Shown piece after piece: positions 25,327-35,830 of a stretch of 64,000 bases of DNA. Position 1 is the stretch's first letter; each line of letters begins with the position of its first letter. The stretch lies in assembly GCA_032629725.1 (NCBI GenBank), contig JAFEVB010000002.1, positions 1,054,001-1,118,000 on the forward strand. The letters are read 5' to 3'. Origin of the DNA: Gremmenia infestans (Eukaryota; Ascomycota; Leotiomycetes; Helotiales; Hamatocanthoscyphaceae). The notes beneath the pieces are model-generated. The model worked only from the letters and a program-made list of their open reading frames with translations. It did no database searches and was not told the origin of the DNA. The position numbers and the translations under genes were made by a program.

Positions 25327-25765
25327 TTTTGCTCCATAGACCTTGTGGACCTCAAGTTTAGGATTAAGATATGGTATGAGTCTATTTTCTGTTCTTGTGA
25401 CTCGAAGGTCAAGATGGCATTGGAAGCCAATCCCGTGCCTCCTATTCTAATCAAGTAGCTACTTAGTCTCCTACACCTTGATAGTTTCCGATCCTGTAAA
25501 GTGGGATTGAGATAACAAAGATACCTCGGAGCCGCTGTGGGGCAGGGCCGATTTGAACAAACCCGCTACTAGGCCTACCCACTACTGTAAAACCGGAGGA
25601 GACAGCTATCGTAACGCTTCATAGAAAATTGTTCCCTAATATCATTTAGATTAAAGTATTTTCTATTCTGCTCTTTCGGAAGCCATTTCACGAATCCAAC
25701 TGCTCTGTTCAAGTGATTTGCACTTTCTTCCTCACTAGCCCGCAAAATCCCAATTGATTCCAGAC
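25327..25765. promoter_or_regulatory. Divergent promoter between the dehydratase and lyase genes
   Basis: These 439 bases separate the two divergent start codons. At 25527-25534 the sequence CGGAGCCG forms inverted CGG half-sites with a two-base spacer, the kind of element Zn2Cys6 proteins bind, although this spacing is not a common one. The regulator gene at 27157 is the obvious candidate to act here. Confidence 0.4.
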
Positions 25766-26804
25766 ATGTCGACTGGCCCGCACACCGGCGCAAAGCGCCT
25801 CAGGGAAATGCTTAAAGATCCAAACAAGATCGTAGTGTGTCCGGGTGTTTACGATGGACTTACTTCCCGCATCGCCATCTCGCAAGGTTTTGATGCTCTT
25901 TATATGGTAAGATCTGAAGACTGTAGCAAGCATGCACAAGCTGCAAAAAGTACAATGCAAGCTGACAACGAGACTTGTAGACAGGCTCTGGAACCTCGAT
26001 GTCGAGACTTGGTTGGGCGGACTTGGGAATGGCAACACTTACTGATATGACGGCCAATGCTGAGATGATTGCGAATTTGGACACGTCTGTTCCTCTCATC
26101 GCCGACGCCGATACTGGATACGGTGGGCCCATTATGGTGTCTCGGACTGTTGCAAATTACGCCCGTGCTGGGGTAGCAGCTCTTCATATAGAAGATCAGG
26201 TAAGTGGAATGCTGTACTGTGTCGGTACGGTGGCTGACGAAACGGTTAGATCCATGAGAAGAGGTGCGGGTTCTTGAAGGGTAAAGCAGTCGTCGAGCGG
26301 GAAGTATGGTACAGCCGCCTCCGTGCGGCCATTAATGCGAGAGAGAAGATGCAGTCTGATATCGTTATCATCGGACGGACAGATTCGAGGCAGAACCTTG
26401 GGTTCGAAGAAGCTATTGAGCGGTTAAAGGGGGCAAAGGAGATTGGCGTCGACGTGGTTATTCTGGAAGCCATTCAGTCGAAAGAAGAATGCAAGAAAGT
26501 CTGTGAGATTATGGGAGACACGCCAGTTCTTTTCAACATGGTGCCTGGCGCCGGACCGTTTGATTTGACAGTCGAAGAGGCGAAAGCTTTAGGTTTCCGG
26601 CTGATTATTTTCCCCGGTGTCTGCTCCTCAAAGGTGTTGTATGGTGTTAATCAAAGCTTGGCTTTACTGAAGTCGAGCGGCAAAGAAGAAGCATATAATG
26701 GTGGTGGTGTGCAGGAATTGTTCAAGACATGTGGTTTGGATGATTGCGTAGAAATTGATAGGAAGGCTGGGGGGCAGGCCTATGAAAAGGTGCACCAGGT
26801 GTGA
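25766..26804 (+). CDS. Isocitrate lyase/PEP mutase-superfamily lyase (2-methylisocitrate lyase-like)
   Basis: Three exons (25766-25906, 25981-26199, 26250-26804) encode about 304 residues, the size of the short PrpB/oxaloacetate-hydrolase/PEP-mutase group rather than long isocitrate lyase. The fold motifs are in order: PGVYDGLTSRIAISQGFDA, the Mg2+-binding DADTGYGG, HIEDQ, then the mobile-loop motif KRCGFLKGK (KKCGH-like), IIGRTDS and VILEA. The family cleaves or forms C-C or C-P bonds next to a carboxylate; substrate choice (2-methylisocitrate, dimethylmalate, oxaloacetate, others) is not readable from the motifs I can see. ATG 25766 begins the first reading frame with the family N-terminus. 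It shares a promoter with the aconitase-like gene and is followed on the same strand by a Zn2Cys6 regulator. Introns are 74 and 50 bases. Confidence 0.9.
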
Positions 26805-27156
26805 GGTATGGTTTGCAAGTTACAGAATGCAACTTTTAAGTTCAAAGTAAACAAGTCTGCAGAAAGCCAAGATCCTGCTTCATTGATAGAGGTTAAACTG
26901 TCTAAGTGGTGTTTCAAACCAACTGATTGGCTGAGCCTCCCATCCCCAGCCGTATACCCGGTAAGCTCGTGAGATGGGATGGTCCAAATTAGTGGGGAGT
27001 ACTCCGCAACTCCTTATCGCCCTTTGCAGTCTAAAAGTGGGCTTAGAATACAACAATGCTGGATTGGCAAGCTGTAAGAACGCAAGACTTGGATATTGAT
27101 CCTTACTATTAAAAGCTATCCGGCGTTCCTTTCTCATGCCGGATCATGCCGACTGA
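26805..27156. promoter_or_regulatory. Spacer and probable promoter of the Zn2Cys6 regulator
   Basis: 352 bases between the lyase stop and the regulator start. I see no gene and no site I can name. Confidence 0.35.
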
Positions 27157-29263
27157 ATGGATTCACGGCTCAATCAAGCAGGTGTATCTCCACAATTGGG
27201 TGATTCGCCTCGTAGGCGGCAGCAGATGAAATCCTGCGATAATTGCCGTCGGAGGAAGGTACGCTGTGATTCTGTTGACAAAAGCCCATGTAGCTATTGT
27301 CTTAAAGTAGACAAAGAATGCAGGTACGCGAGAAAAGACTGACCACTTTCCATATCACCACAAGTGCTAATAGATATCTAGCTTTACTAGCAAATGGAAA
27401 CGCCCTGGGCGGAGATACCCTGGTTTTCTGGCAGCATCTCAAGCATCATCAGAAACATCATCTTCCATTGTACCGGATGAGACTCACAAGTCTCATAGTG
27501 CATCGAACGCATCATGGGATATTGGAAGTATTACTAATAGTGCAGTCATCTCTCAGGGCATGGCTCGAAACAGCCTCAATCAATTCTTCCTACATGGCGT
27601 TGGGGCAGAGAGCTGGGAAGTATTCGAACATAGCGATACCATGCGGCTTGCATACGTCGGCACCAATGTATCAAACCTCTCGCATCTCATCAATCTCGAA
27701 CCACAAAAGCAGTCAGGCCAACGGTCTGCTAGCCCACTCCATCTTCCCCATCCACGTACGCATCCGCTGACACCGTGGAAACCTGGGCTCGAGCAAACTC
27801 TCTTTAGTCTTCAATTTCAGGGCACAAATCTTGATCCTTTTCGCGATCTGAGCTTCTTCCCTGCCAAAGACATTCGGGACTCGCTCGTGGACGCATACTT
27901 TGACAAAATCAACCCCTATTTCCCCGTCATTGATGAATTCGACTTCCGTCGGCGCTATGAGGATCCATCTAACCCTCCACCACTGATTGTCCTGCAATCG
28001 GTTATTCTTGTCGGTGCCCACGTATGCAGCCATCCAAAAATCGCTGAATCCCGTGCAGTAGTAACGGCGATGTTGTTCTTCCGTGCAAAAGCCTTATTCG
28101 ACATGCGACATGAGAACAATCGTCTGCATCTCATCCAGTGCGCCTTGCTTTTCACGTGGTACCTTGAAAATGCCGATAGTGCTGGGGCGAATAGTTACTA
28201 CTGGGCGGGCGTAGCTTGCCGAATTGCGTTCGGCATTGGCATGCATCGCGACCTCTCTCCACACTTACGACCATGCATGATGCCTTTGGGTGAGCGACGG
28301 GCATACCGCCGCGTTTGGTGGACGTTATTCCAGACAGAGATCTTCACAGCGCTGGAACATGGTAGGCCGTCCATGATCCTCCTCGAGGACTTGGACCAGC
28401 CTCCACTAGAACTTGATGATTTCAAAGAAGAAAACGGAATCCTGAATCAAAATTTGAACTTCGACTATTGCAAGGGCAATATAGAGTTATGCTACATGAT
28501 TCTTGAGATCCTGCGGTTGAACAAACCCGGGGCAACAGGCCTGCAAGCCGACTCTGGTGCGATGTTGGCATCCCTCGATTCGCGCCTCGTGGACTGGATA
28601 TTGACAAACCCCGCAAGCAAAGAATTCTGGTCCCTCCAGCTTCAGATGCACTACCAGACCGTGATTATCCATCTCCATCGCAAATTCATACCAATCGATT
28701 CGGCCTGGAACGGATCAGTGTCGTTGCAGCCACCCCAGCAGCAGGCTGAATCTACGGAGATCTGCAACCGCGCCGCCGGAGCGATCATCTCGATTTTTGA
28801 GACAATGCTGTCCATGGGTTGTCTCGATCAATGCCCATTTACAGCCATCATTGCCCTGACTGCGGCCGCCATTCATACCTCACGAGAAATCAGACTCGCC
28901 ATCGAGACTGGTGCAACACTACTAGCCCTGAACACACAGAACTACCTTGAAAGGTTGTTTGCGCCGTCCAAGGAGTTGAGTCTGCACTGGCCAAACGCTG
29001 AAGCGGTACTGGAATTGTTTCAGACTCTACATGAGAGATTCAAGAATAAGATCATGAGTATTCTACGTAGCAATGCTGCGCCTCAAATCCGAGGGGAGCA
29101 GATATCGCAGGGGAGTAGAATAGAGCCGGAAGTAGAGGAATGTCAAGGCGAAGACGGCAGTCAGGACACAGACGGTTATGGTAGATCCGGATACACGCCG
29201 GATGCGAGCGCGTTAATGAATGCACTTGACTGGCAGGATATTATGTTCTATCATGTTACATGA
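27157..29263 (+). CDS. Zn2Cys6 fungal transcription factor
   Basis: Two exons (27157-27323, 27382-29263) give about 682 residues. The DNA-binding binuclear zinc cluster is complete, with cysteines at residues 27, 30, 37, 45, 48 and 55 (CDNCRRRKVRC...CSYC...C), followed by the typical basic linker WKRPGRRYPG. The central part has the fungal-specific transcription factor domain, with YFDKINPYFPVIDEFDF, YYWAGVACRIAFGIGMHRD and RRVWWTLF. The C-terminus is acidic and Ser/Gly-rich (VEECQGEDGSQDTDGYG), a possible activation region. The 58-base intron at 27324-27381 sits just after the zinc cluster, a common place in this family. It lies next to and on the same strand as the lyase gene, so it is the likely local regulator of the dehydratase/lyase pair; this is inference from position. 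Confidence 0.92.
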
Positions 29264-29663
29264 TAGCTGAGCAGCAGTAACATATTGCAGTATGATTATC
29301 AGTGCAGTGGAAGTGGACGTAGAAGACGAAACGACGATGGGTTTTCCGCCCACTGTAAAGTTAGCATGGCGAAGATGCTGAGGAAATGGAAGTGTAGGAA
29401 AGGTGTAAGAGAAGGAAGAAGATAATGCTCTCCTGTTTGCTAGGCAACGAAAAGAGCCATATGGAAGATGATGCTTAATAATAAGCAACGACTTAATTCA
29501 GTATGCTAGTTTAATCTACGATGTCTGTTGTAAAGAGGAATGCAATTCTTATTATCTATGTAGGTTATAGGTTGTCGTGAAATATAGTGGCCTTGGATTC
29601 TTGCCTAACTCTCCGTTTTGGCTTTACAGGGAGGCTATATAAACTAAAATAAACCAAAACATT
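29264..29663. other. Intergenic region with the U6 promoter
   Basis: 400 bases between the regulator stop and the U6 gene. The only clear element is the TATA box at 29636-29643. Confidence 0.5.
29636..29643 (+). promoter_or_regulatory. TATA box of the U6 snRNA gene
   Basis: TATATAAA lies about 28 bases upstream of the U6 start, the spacing expected for RNA polymerase III transcription of fungal U6 genes. Confidence 0.8.
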
Positions 29664-29766
29664 GTGCCTTCGGGCATTTGGTCAATTTGAAACGATACAG
29701 AGAAGATTAGCATGGCCCCTGCACTAAGGATGACACGCTCAATCAAAGAGAAGCTACCAATTTTTT
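29664..29766 (+). ncRNA. U6 spliceosomal snRNA
   Basis: The sequence begins GTGCCTTCGGGCAT (5' stem-loop) and contains the near-invariant U6 core: the ACAGAGA box in GATACAGAGAAGATTAGC, then ATGGCCCCTGC, then AGGATGACACGC with the AGC/U4-pairing segments. It ends in a run of six T at 29761-29766, an RNA polymerase III terminator. U6 is the catalytic RNA of the spliceosome; ACAGAGA pairs with the 5' splice site. A TATA box lies at the correct distance upstream. I see no intron within the RNA and no clear downstream B box. Confidence 0.97.
29761..29766 (+). terminator. Pol III T-run terminator of U6
   Basis: Six consecutive T directly after the U6 3' end; further T-rich runs follow to about 29850 and may act as backup terminators. 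Confidence 0.8.
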
Positions 29767-30090
29767 GCATTTTCTTTTGTTGTTTTTCGATTTCCCTGCT
29801 AATTCTTTGTTGTCTTTTTTTTTGCCATTATTTTTTGCATTTTTTCGTCTCGCTAAGTATTTTAAGCGACGATTCTGCTAGGCTAGGCCAAGCCAAGGGC
29901 GGGGAAGAGAATCTATGCGGGGACATTTTGAGATCGCGTCTCGGGCGAAGCAAAGTCAACAAACACCAAGATTTCAGGGCCTCGTAACCCCTCCTCTGCC
30001 ACAAATTGAAAATCCTATGATCCCCAGATAACACTTGTCCTTGTGGTCATTTCTTCCCAGTAACTCCTTTGCATCCCATTGTCTGCAACC
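29767..30090. promoter_or_regulatory. Spacer and promoter of sld5
   Basis: 324 bases between the U6 gene and the sld5 start codon, T-rich at first. No further gene seen. Confidence 0.4.
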
Positions 30091-30853
30091 ATGGACATCT
30101 CAGACATCCTCCAGGACCTCAACCGCGATCGTGACCCTTTCGACGACGACGACTATAATGATGGACAACCCTCAGGACAAACTGATCTTCAAGAACTAAC
30201 TCGAGCCTGGATCAATGAACGCGGCGCCGCAGAACTCCTCCCGTACGCCCCTCACCCCCCCCCCATCAAACCACCCAGCTAACCCCTCCAGCTACCCCAA
30301 AGATAACCTAATCGAACGCGCCACAAACCGCATAAAAGCGCAGATCGAAAAAGTCGAAGAAATGACTGGGGACATGGACCCGAAAACGAACTTCAGCCTC
30401 ATCATAATCCAAACCGAAGTCGAGCGCTGGAAATTCATCATCCGATCCATTCTGCGCGCCCGCATTGCCAAGATCGACAAACATACCCTATACTACCTGT
30501 CTACTCCCGAGTTGCAGACGCGGTTGAGCGCGACGGAGATCGCGTATGCGACGAGACATCAGCAGCTGCTGCACGGGCACTATTTGAGTAGTTTCCTAGG
30601 CAGCTTTCCGCCGCAGTTGCAGAACTTGAATGATACGGCGGGGGGTATATCTATGATTGGCGGACCTGATGAGGAGGGGGGTGTTTTTGTGAGGAGTTTG
30701 GGGTCTAGGGAGATTGGTGGGGAGGGTGTGGCTGTAAGGGGACGAGGGAGGGATGGGGATGGAGAGGTGGAAGTCGCGAGGGGGGAGGTTGTGGTGGCGA
30801 GATGGGCTGATGTGAAGGAGGCAGTTGAGAAAGGAGAGATGGAACTTGTCTGA
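30091..30853 (+). CDS. sld5: GINS complex subunit Sld5
   Basis: Two exons (30091-30242, 30292-30853) give about 237 residues, the normal Sld5 size. Splicing the 49-base intron (GTACGC...TCCAG with a GCTAAC branch site) restores LLPYPKDNLIERATNRI. The helical A domain then reads NFSLIIIQTEVERWKFIIRS and LRARIAKIDKHTLYYL, typical of Sld5/GINS4. Sld5 with Psf1-3 forms the GINS ring that joins Cdc45 and the MCM helicase at replication forks in the nucleus. The C-terminal part carries a Gly/Arg-rich segment before a small B domain ending WADVKEAVEKGEMELV; this linker looks longer than in yeast. The N-terminus is acidic (RDPFDDDDYND). Confidence 0.92.
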
Positions 30854-32352
30854 ATAGCTACATGTTTCTACAACAGGACCCAGAACACCCACGGAGCTTC
30901 CCGGTTCTCTCCAACACCCTCCGAAGATAAAACCCTACCTACGTCTCCAGTACGGTGTTTCTGCAGCTCCACGGCGACTATATACGCGGGACACAGTCCC
31001 ACGCGTATGGTGTTCAGACACTCTTACAGAAGCGGGAAAGAGTTCCAGTGGGCATCAAAGCTGTCACTGTTGCAGCATAAGGCTTTCTTGGAGCTGTGCA
31101 CTTGCTACCAATACCTTCAAATGGATAAATTACCTCAGCAATTCGATACGAGGGGTATATATCAAAGGGATACCCTGATTTGAGTCAGCAACGCCTTTGC
31201 TCCCCCAAATTGGAGGATGTCAGACCCATATCGCCCCTGCGGCCGGATGGCATGGGAAGGTCCTTCTCTAAAACGAACAAAATCATTTCTGTGCTCTTGG
31301 TTTTGCACTATTCCTTTCTCACCGGTCCGCGAATGGTGTTTGCACCAAAGGAATCTTGAGACTATGATCTTGTCTCCTTACCTCATCTCTGGACCGCCCT
31401 AGACATTTCAAACGGCCTATTTGCGCTCTCCTTGGTGTTTCAAGTGGTATATCCTCCATGGTAGTGGCATACTCATTTAAAGACGAAGAAGGGTTCTTTA
31501 TCCAAACGAATGCCACTCCGCCTCATACAAGCGCAACCGCAACCACCCTACAACAAACCATCATTCCATCTCCGGCATGTCCATCTCAACCGAAAGTCCC
31601 AATTGCAGCTCGTCCCGTTGCATTTAGAAGCCTTCTGGACACATATTCCCGCAAGTATTTCCAGTTACAATTCGGGGCTGGATCCAGTCAAATGACGACT
31701 GGGCGGCATGGTTGTTTTTAAAGGTCTCAATGAAATCGATACAATTGAAGACTGCCCTCGATTGGTCTTCATTGGCACCACAAAGTACATACTGAGAGAT
31801 GCACACTGGCCCCTCGACGCATGATTAGATATGCTAATTCCGACATTATATCCAAATTAACCGGATTACATAGGATTACCATACAGCAGACTAGCTTGAT
31901 CTCGAGAAAGATCGCACGGCCTACACAAGAATCAGCTCTGTGGCGTAGATTCGACGCTACTTTAAGCTTACCTACTTTATCGCCGGGAAATGTAGGTGAG
32001 ATTTAAGTCTCGGGGTATAAGTGTGGCTTGCATGTACGACTACGGTTTGTGCCAGTAGTAAGCGACGTGCAGACAAAGCGAGGCAAACCTTTAATATGTG
32101 AAGGGCCCCGCCAATCATACGGACTAGGGTTGTAGGTAGGGCAGCAGCTCGACCCCTACGAGCCTTGTATAATTTATATACTACCATATTCAAACTTCGT
32201 GGCGTATTCTCTGCCGTTCAGACCCCGGAATAAGAGTTGGCCAGTTCCCACCTTTTCCAACGTCCCCTCTTGATTAAAAAGGTTGCTCGATTGAACAATT
32301 GCTTGATACTCATAGTTGCTTTCATTGTTTTGCTCATTCTACGCTTTGCATT
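30854..32352. other. Intergenic region, possibly with a decayed coding piece
   Basis: 1.5 kb without a clear gene. On the minus strand, around 31400-31800, broken frames with fairly protein-like composition occur (for example QSSFDWIQPRIVTGNTCG), interrupted by stops; I cannot assign them. The end, with TATA-free pyrimidine stretches, is the promoter of the DUF2985 gene. Confidence 0.35.
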
Positions 32353-33645
32353 ATGACAGAATCTGCATCACCGGGCACAAGTGCGCCGGGAGATGCAGGA
32401 GAACTTGGGACCCCAACATCCCCTTCGAATACAAACGGATCATCCACGGAGCCCTCAAAATCCAGCAAAATATTCCGCGATGCTCAACAATCATTTACCC
32501 AATCCCGACCCCCAGTGGGCATGTTCCACGCATTCGGCTCAGTAGGCTCCAACATCCCCACCCTGAACGACATCCAAAAAGGGAACTTCAACTCAGAAGG
32601 AGGATGGTCCGGTCCCGGGCAGCGTCGAAACAGCCAAGCGCACCGAGATTCAGACGCAGAGGTAATCCAACGCTACCGTACTCGCACAATGTCCATAGCC
32701 ACACCAATCCCCGAGACCAAAAAGGAAACCATCTTAGAAGAAAAAACAGAAAAAACAACGTCGGTCGATAATGTCTCAACTCCCGTGGCCGAAGAAATAG
32801 AGATTCTCGCGCCGCATGACCCAGCAGTCCCTTATGCCAACGGCTACCAATTCCCACCCAAACACAGCAAGAAACAAGCTACCGCCATCGCCCTACGCGG
32901 CTTCGCTAAGTTCATTATCACGCCTTTCGGCTTCCTGCTCACGGTCTATGCCCTCAACATCGTAGCGTGGGGCGGCATGCTCTTCCTAATCCTCATCCAC
33001 GCCACGCCCGCCATGGCGCACCCATCCTACAACGCCATCAACTCCGGCGCCAAGATCTGGCTCGAGATCACGGCGCAAATCCTCAACGCGCTGTTCTGCG
33101 TCACGGGGCTCGGCCTCATCCCCTGGCGCTTCCGCGACTGGTATTATCTGCTGCAGTGGAGATTGGGGAAAGATGAGCGTGCGCTGAGGAGGCTGGCGGG
33201 CATTCATCGCGGGTGATTTCGCTTGGTGGGCAGTGAGGACGTTGATGTGCAATTTGACCAAACCTCTGCTTCTTCACCCTTGCCGCCGGGAATCAACGAA
33301 GCCGCACTCGCGCTTCCCATTTCCCTCTCTCCCGATGCACCTTTGACAGGCGAGCGAGCCGGCGCAAGTAAATACTGGATGCTAGATTTCGTCATCTGGG
33401 CGTTTGTGTGGAATACGTTTTTGCAGATTATGCTGTGTGGGTTTATGTGGGGGTATAATCGGTATAAACGGCCGGGCGCTGCGGTGGGTGCGCTGATTAG
33501 CTTGGCGTGTATTGTTGCGAGCGCGGCGGGGTGGGTGATTTTTAGGGAGGGCAAGAGGGTTAAGGCGATCGAGGGCGTGCCGGTTAGCGAGGAGGATAGG
33601 GAGTTGCTTAAGCAGATGAGGGAGAAGGAGGGGGGTAATGTGTGA
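32353..33645 (+). CDS. DUF2985-like membrane protein, interrupted by one in-frame TGA
   Basis: From ATG 32353 the frame encodes a Ser/Thr-rich N-terminus, then the block GFAKFIITPFGFLLTVYALNI... with membrane helices, AKIWLEITAQILNALFCVTGLG and PWRFRDWYYLLQWRLG, typical of fungal DUF2985 proteins of unknown function. A TGA at 33214-33216 ends the frame after LAGIHRG. The same frame resumes at once with FRLVGSEDVDV and continues through two more membrane helices (YWMLDFVIWAFVWNTFLQIM, GAAVGALISLACIVASAAGW) to a second stop at 33645. The second half is the expected C-terminal part of the family, so the internal TGA looks like a point mutation, possibly of a Trp codon (TGG). I found no splice pair that would remove it in frame. 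Without readthrough the product would be 287 residues, lacking the last helices. Confidence 0.75.
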
Positions 33646-34315
33646 TGGTTTTTGAGGGGTGGCGTTTATAGGATTAGGGGAAAAGTAGAGATGATTTATT
33701 GGGTATTATTATTGGGTTATGTAAATGTCTACCTGGACTTGGGGATATTCAAGCCTGTCAGCCCTCCCTCTCCTTTACGTTTACAGCCCAGCATCCCTAA
33801 AATTTCCGCCTCAGTGGGCTTTGCTCTTCCTCTCCCCCTCCCCCTCCTTCCAATTCCGTCTCCTGGACTCCTCAGCGATTTAGGCCACAGCAGGCCTCTG
33901 ACAGCAAGTGCTGGACGCTAGTAGTTTCTCTTCAGACGGAATGGAGTATAGGTCTTGGGTAATGTCTGAACGGGGAGTTGGGGTAGGGGTCGTGATGATT
34001 CTATATGCGAGGTCTGTCCTTGTTATTTTCGTCTTATTATTCACGTGTTATTTTTTACAATTGTCCCCAGCCACAGCCCCCAGCCTCCAACATTGGATTG
34101 GCCAAACAGCTCTCGCCCTGAAACCCAACACCAACATCTATCGAGGGTACGTACTGCTGATCTCACTTATATCACTTAGACCTAGGAGGAGACTCCTTTT
34201 CAAAGTCCTATCGCGATTCCAGATTACGCATCTACTTTGGTCTTCTTCGCTCGTCTTCCTCCTGTAGATTTCCTCCGCTTTGATCGAACACTTATTCGCA
34301 AACTCCCTAGCTAGC
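33646..34315. other. Spacer and promoter of the kinase-like gene
   Basis: About 670 bases, with a C-rich run at 33825-33855. No gene recognised. Confidence 0.4.
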
Positions 34316-35830
34316 ATGGACTCTGCTCGAGAAGATTTTGACAACTATGTATGGGATAAGAATGACGAAGCTTGGGAAGACTTTCGAAGTTCGCTTCGAC
34401 AGCCATCCGCGCCTCGCCGTGCAAGAATACTTGTCGAGCAAAGGTTTAAGAAGCCTGCAACCCTAGTACCACCTATGATCATCGGTGGTTACAATATTCT
34501 ATACAGACTGCGTGTTGAAGGAGTGGCGTCTGATGTGTTGATTCGAATACCGTGCCCCAGCTTTGTCAAGTTCGCGGAGGAGAAAACTCTACGAGAGGGT
34601 GCAACGGCAAGATTCATATGTAAACACACTCGTATTCCAGTTCCAGAAGTGTTCCACTATGGCCATGATTCTGAGGTCGGCCCCTTTGTCATTCTTCAAT
34701 ATATCGAAAATCGGTCAACATGGTCATATACCCTCCGGGCTCCAAACGACGATCCCAATGAAACCTACGTGTTAAACCCAAATATTTCTGAGCATATGCT
34801 CGAGGACCTTTGCAGCAAGGTTGCGAGCTGCATTCTGCAACTCTCAGAGCATACTTTCACCCGCATCGGGTCACTGCTCGAAACCCAAGATACGGACGGC
34901 AGCTCCTTCTCTATTGCTGGTCGACCCATCACCCAAAACATGAACAATATGATCCAACTAGCCAACATCCCCCGCTCTATTCTCCCCGCCGAAGACAAGA
35001 CGTATGATACTGCCGACGAATGGTACGTTGCACTTGCCGAGATGCACATAGCTCAGCTGGTCTTTCAACACAATGATATGGTCTCTTCCCCGGACGACTG
35101 CCGCAACAAATACGTCGCACGCCACCTCCTCCTTCAGCTTGCTAAACAAGGTCTACTGTCGACCTTTGGGTTCGCAGAAGATGATTGGTCTGCACAGTCT
35201 AAAACTCACCCCGAGAGACTTTGCCCCGGCCCTGCCCCAAGCGTGTTTCGGCTTTGGTGCGATGATTTCCGCGGCGGGAACGTGCTGCTAAATGATTCCG
35301 ACGATATAGTTGCGTGTATCGATTGGGAGTTCGCCTATGCTGCGCCTTCGCAATTCATGCTCGATCCCCCCTGGTGGCTGCTCCTCGAAGTACCCGAGAT
35401 GTGGGGTTCTGGTATTGATGATTGGAGCAAAATCTATGCGATGCGTCTCAAGACTTGGTTATCCGCTATGGAGAAGGCTGAGGAAGATGTCGAATCAAAT
35501 TCCAATGCCAATTCCTTGCCGTTTCCCTTATCCATGTATATGCGCGAGAGTTGGGAAACAGGTCGCTTCTGGCTCAGCTATGCTGCTAGAAAGAGCTGGG
35601 CGTTTGATACGATATTTTGGAAATATTTGGACGAGAGATTTTTTGGGGGAAGGGCAGATGTGCCAAAGCATGAGCTGTGGAAGACGAGACTACATCTGTT
35701 GGGTGAGAAAGAGAGGGGCGCTATGGAACCGTTTGTGGAGAAGAAGATGGAGGAGTCGAAGAAAAGGATTATTGTTGATTGGGATCCGGAAGAAGCAAAA
35801 GAACGCTTAGGTGAAGTGTTGTTCGCCTAG
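34316..35830 (+). CDS. Aminoglycoside-phosphotransferase-like (APH/CHK) kinase-fold protein
   Basis: A single exon of about 504 residues from ATG 34316; an in-frame ATG at 34280 would add 12 residues. The protein has the fungal APH layout: an N-lobe with IGGYNILYRLRVEG and IRIPCPSF, EKTLREGATARFICKHT (conserved Glu), PVPEVFHYG, then FVILQYIE as the hinge. The catalytic region reads LWCDDFRGGNVLL in place of the HGDLxxxN loop, with CIDWEFAYAAP as the metal-binding DxE/D segment. Large groups of fungal proteins of this type have no known substrate; small-molecule phosphorylation is possible. The loop Asp and Asn are both present (D, N), so activity is not excluded. It is not coupled to neighbours in an obvious way. 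Confidence 0.88.
   Translation: MDSAREDFDNYVWDKNDEAWEDFRSSLRQPSAPRRARILVEQRFKKPATLVPPMIIGGYNILYRLRVEGVASDVLIRIPCPSFVKFAEEKTLREGATARFICKHTRIPVPEVFHYGHDSEVGPFVILQYIENRSTWSYTLRAPNDDPNETYVLNPNISEHMLEDLCSKVASCILQLSEHTFTRIGSLLETQDTDGSSFSIAGRPITQNMNNMIQLANIPRSILPAEDKTYDTADEWYVALAEMHIAQLVFQHNDMVSSPDDCRNKYVARHLLLQLAKQGLLSTFGFAEDDWSAQSKTHPERLCPGPAPSVFRLWCDDFRGGNVLLNDSDDIVACIDWEFAYAAPSQFMLDPPWWLLLEVPEMWGSGIDDWSKIYAMRLKTWLSAMEKAEEDVESNSNANSLPFPLSMYMRESWETGRFWLSYAARKSWAFDTIFWKYLDERFFGGRADVPKHELWKTRLHLLGEKERGAMEPFVEKKMEESKKRIIVDWDPEEAKERLGEVLFA

Noticed and set aside
7948..33216. Reassignment of TGA to a sense codon in this organism
   Set aside because: Many intact genes here end in TGA (lyase, regulator, sld5, aconitase-like), so TGA works as a normal stop.
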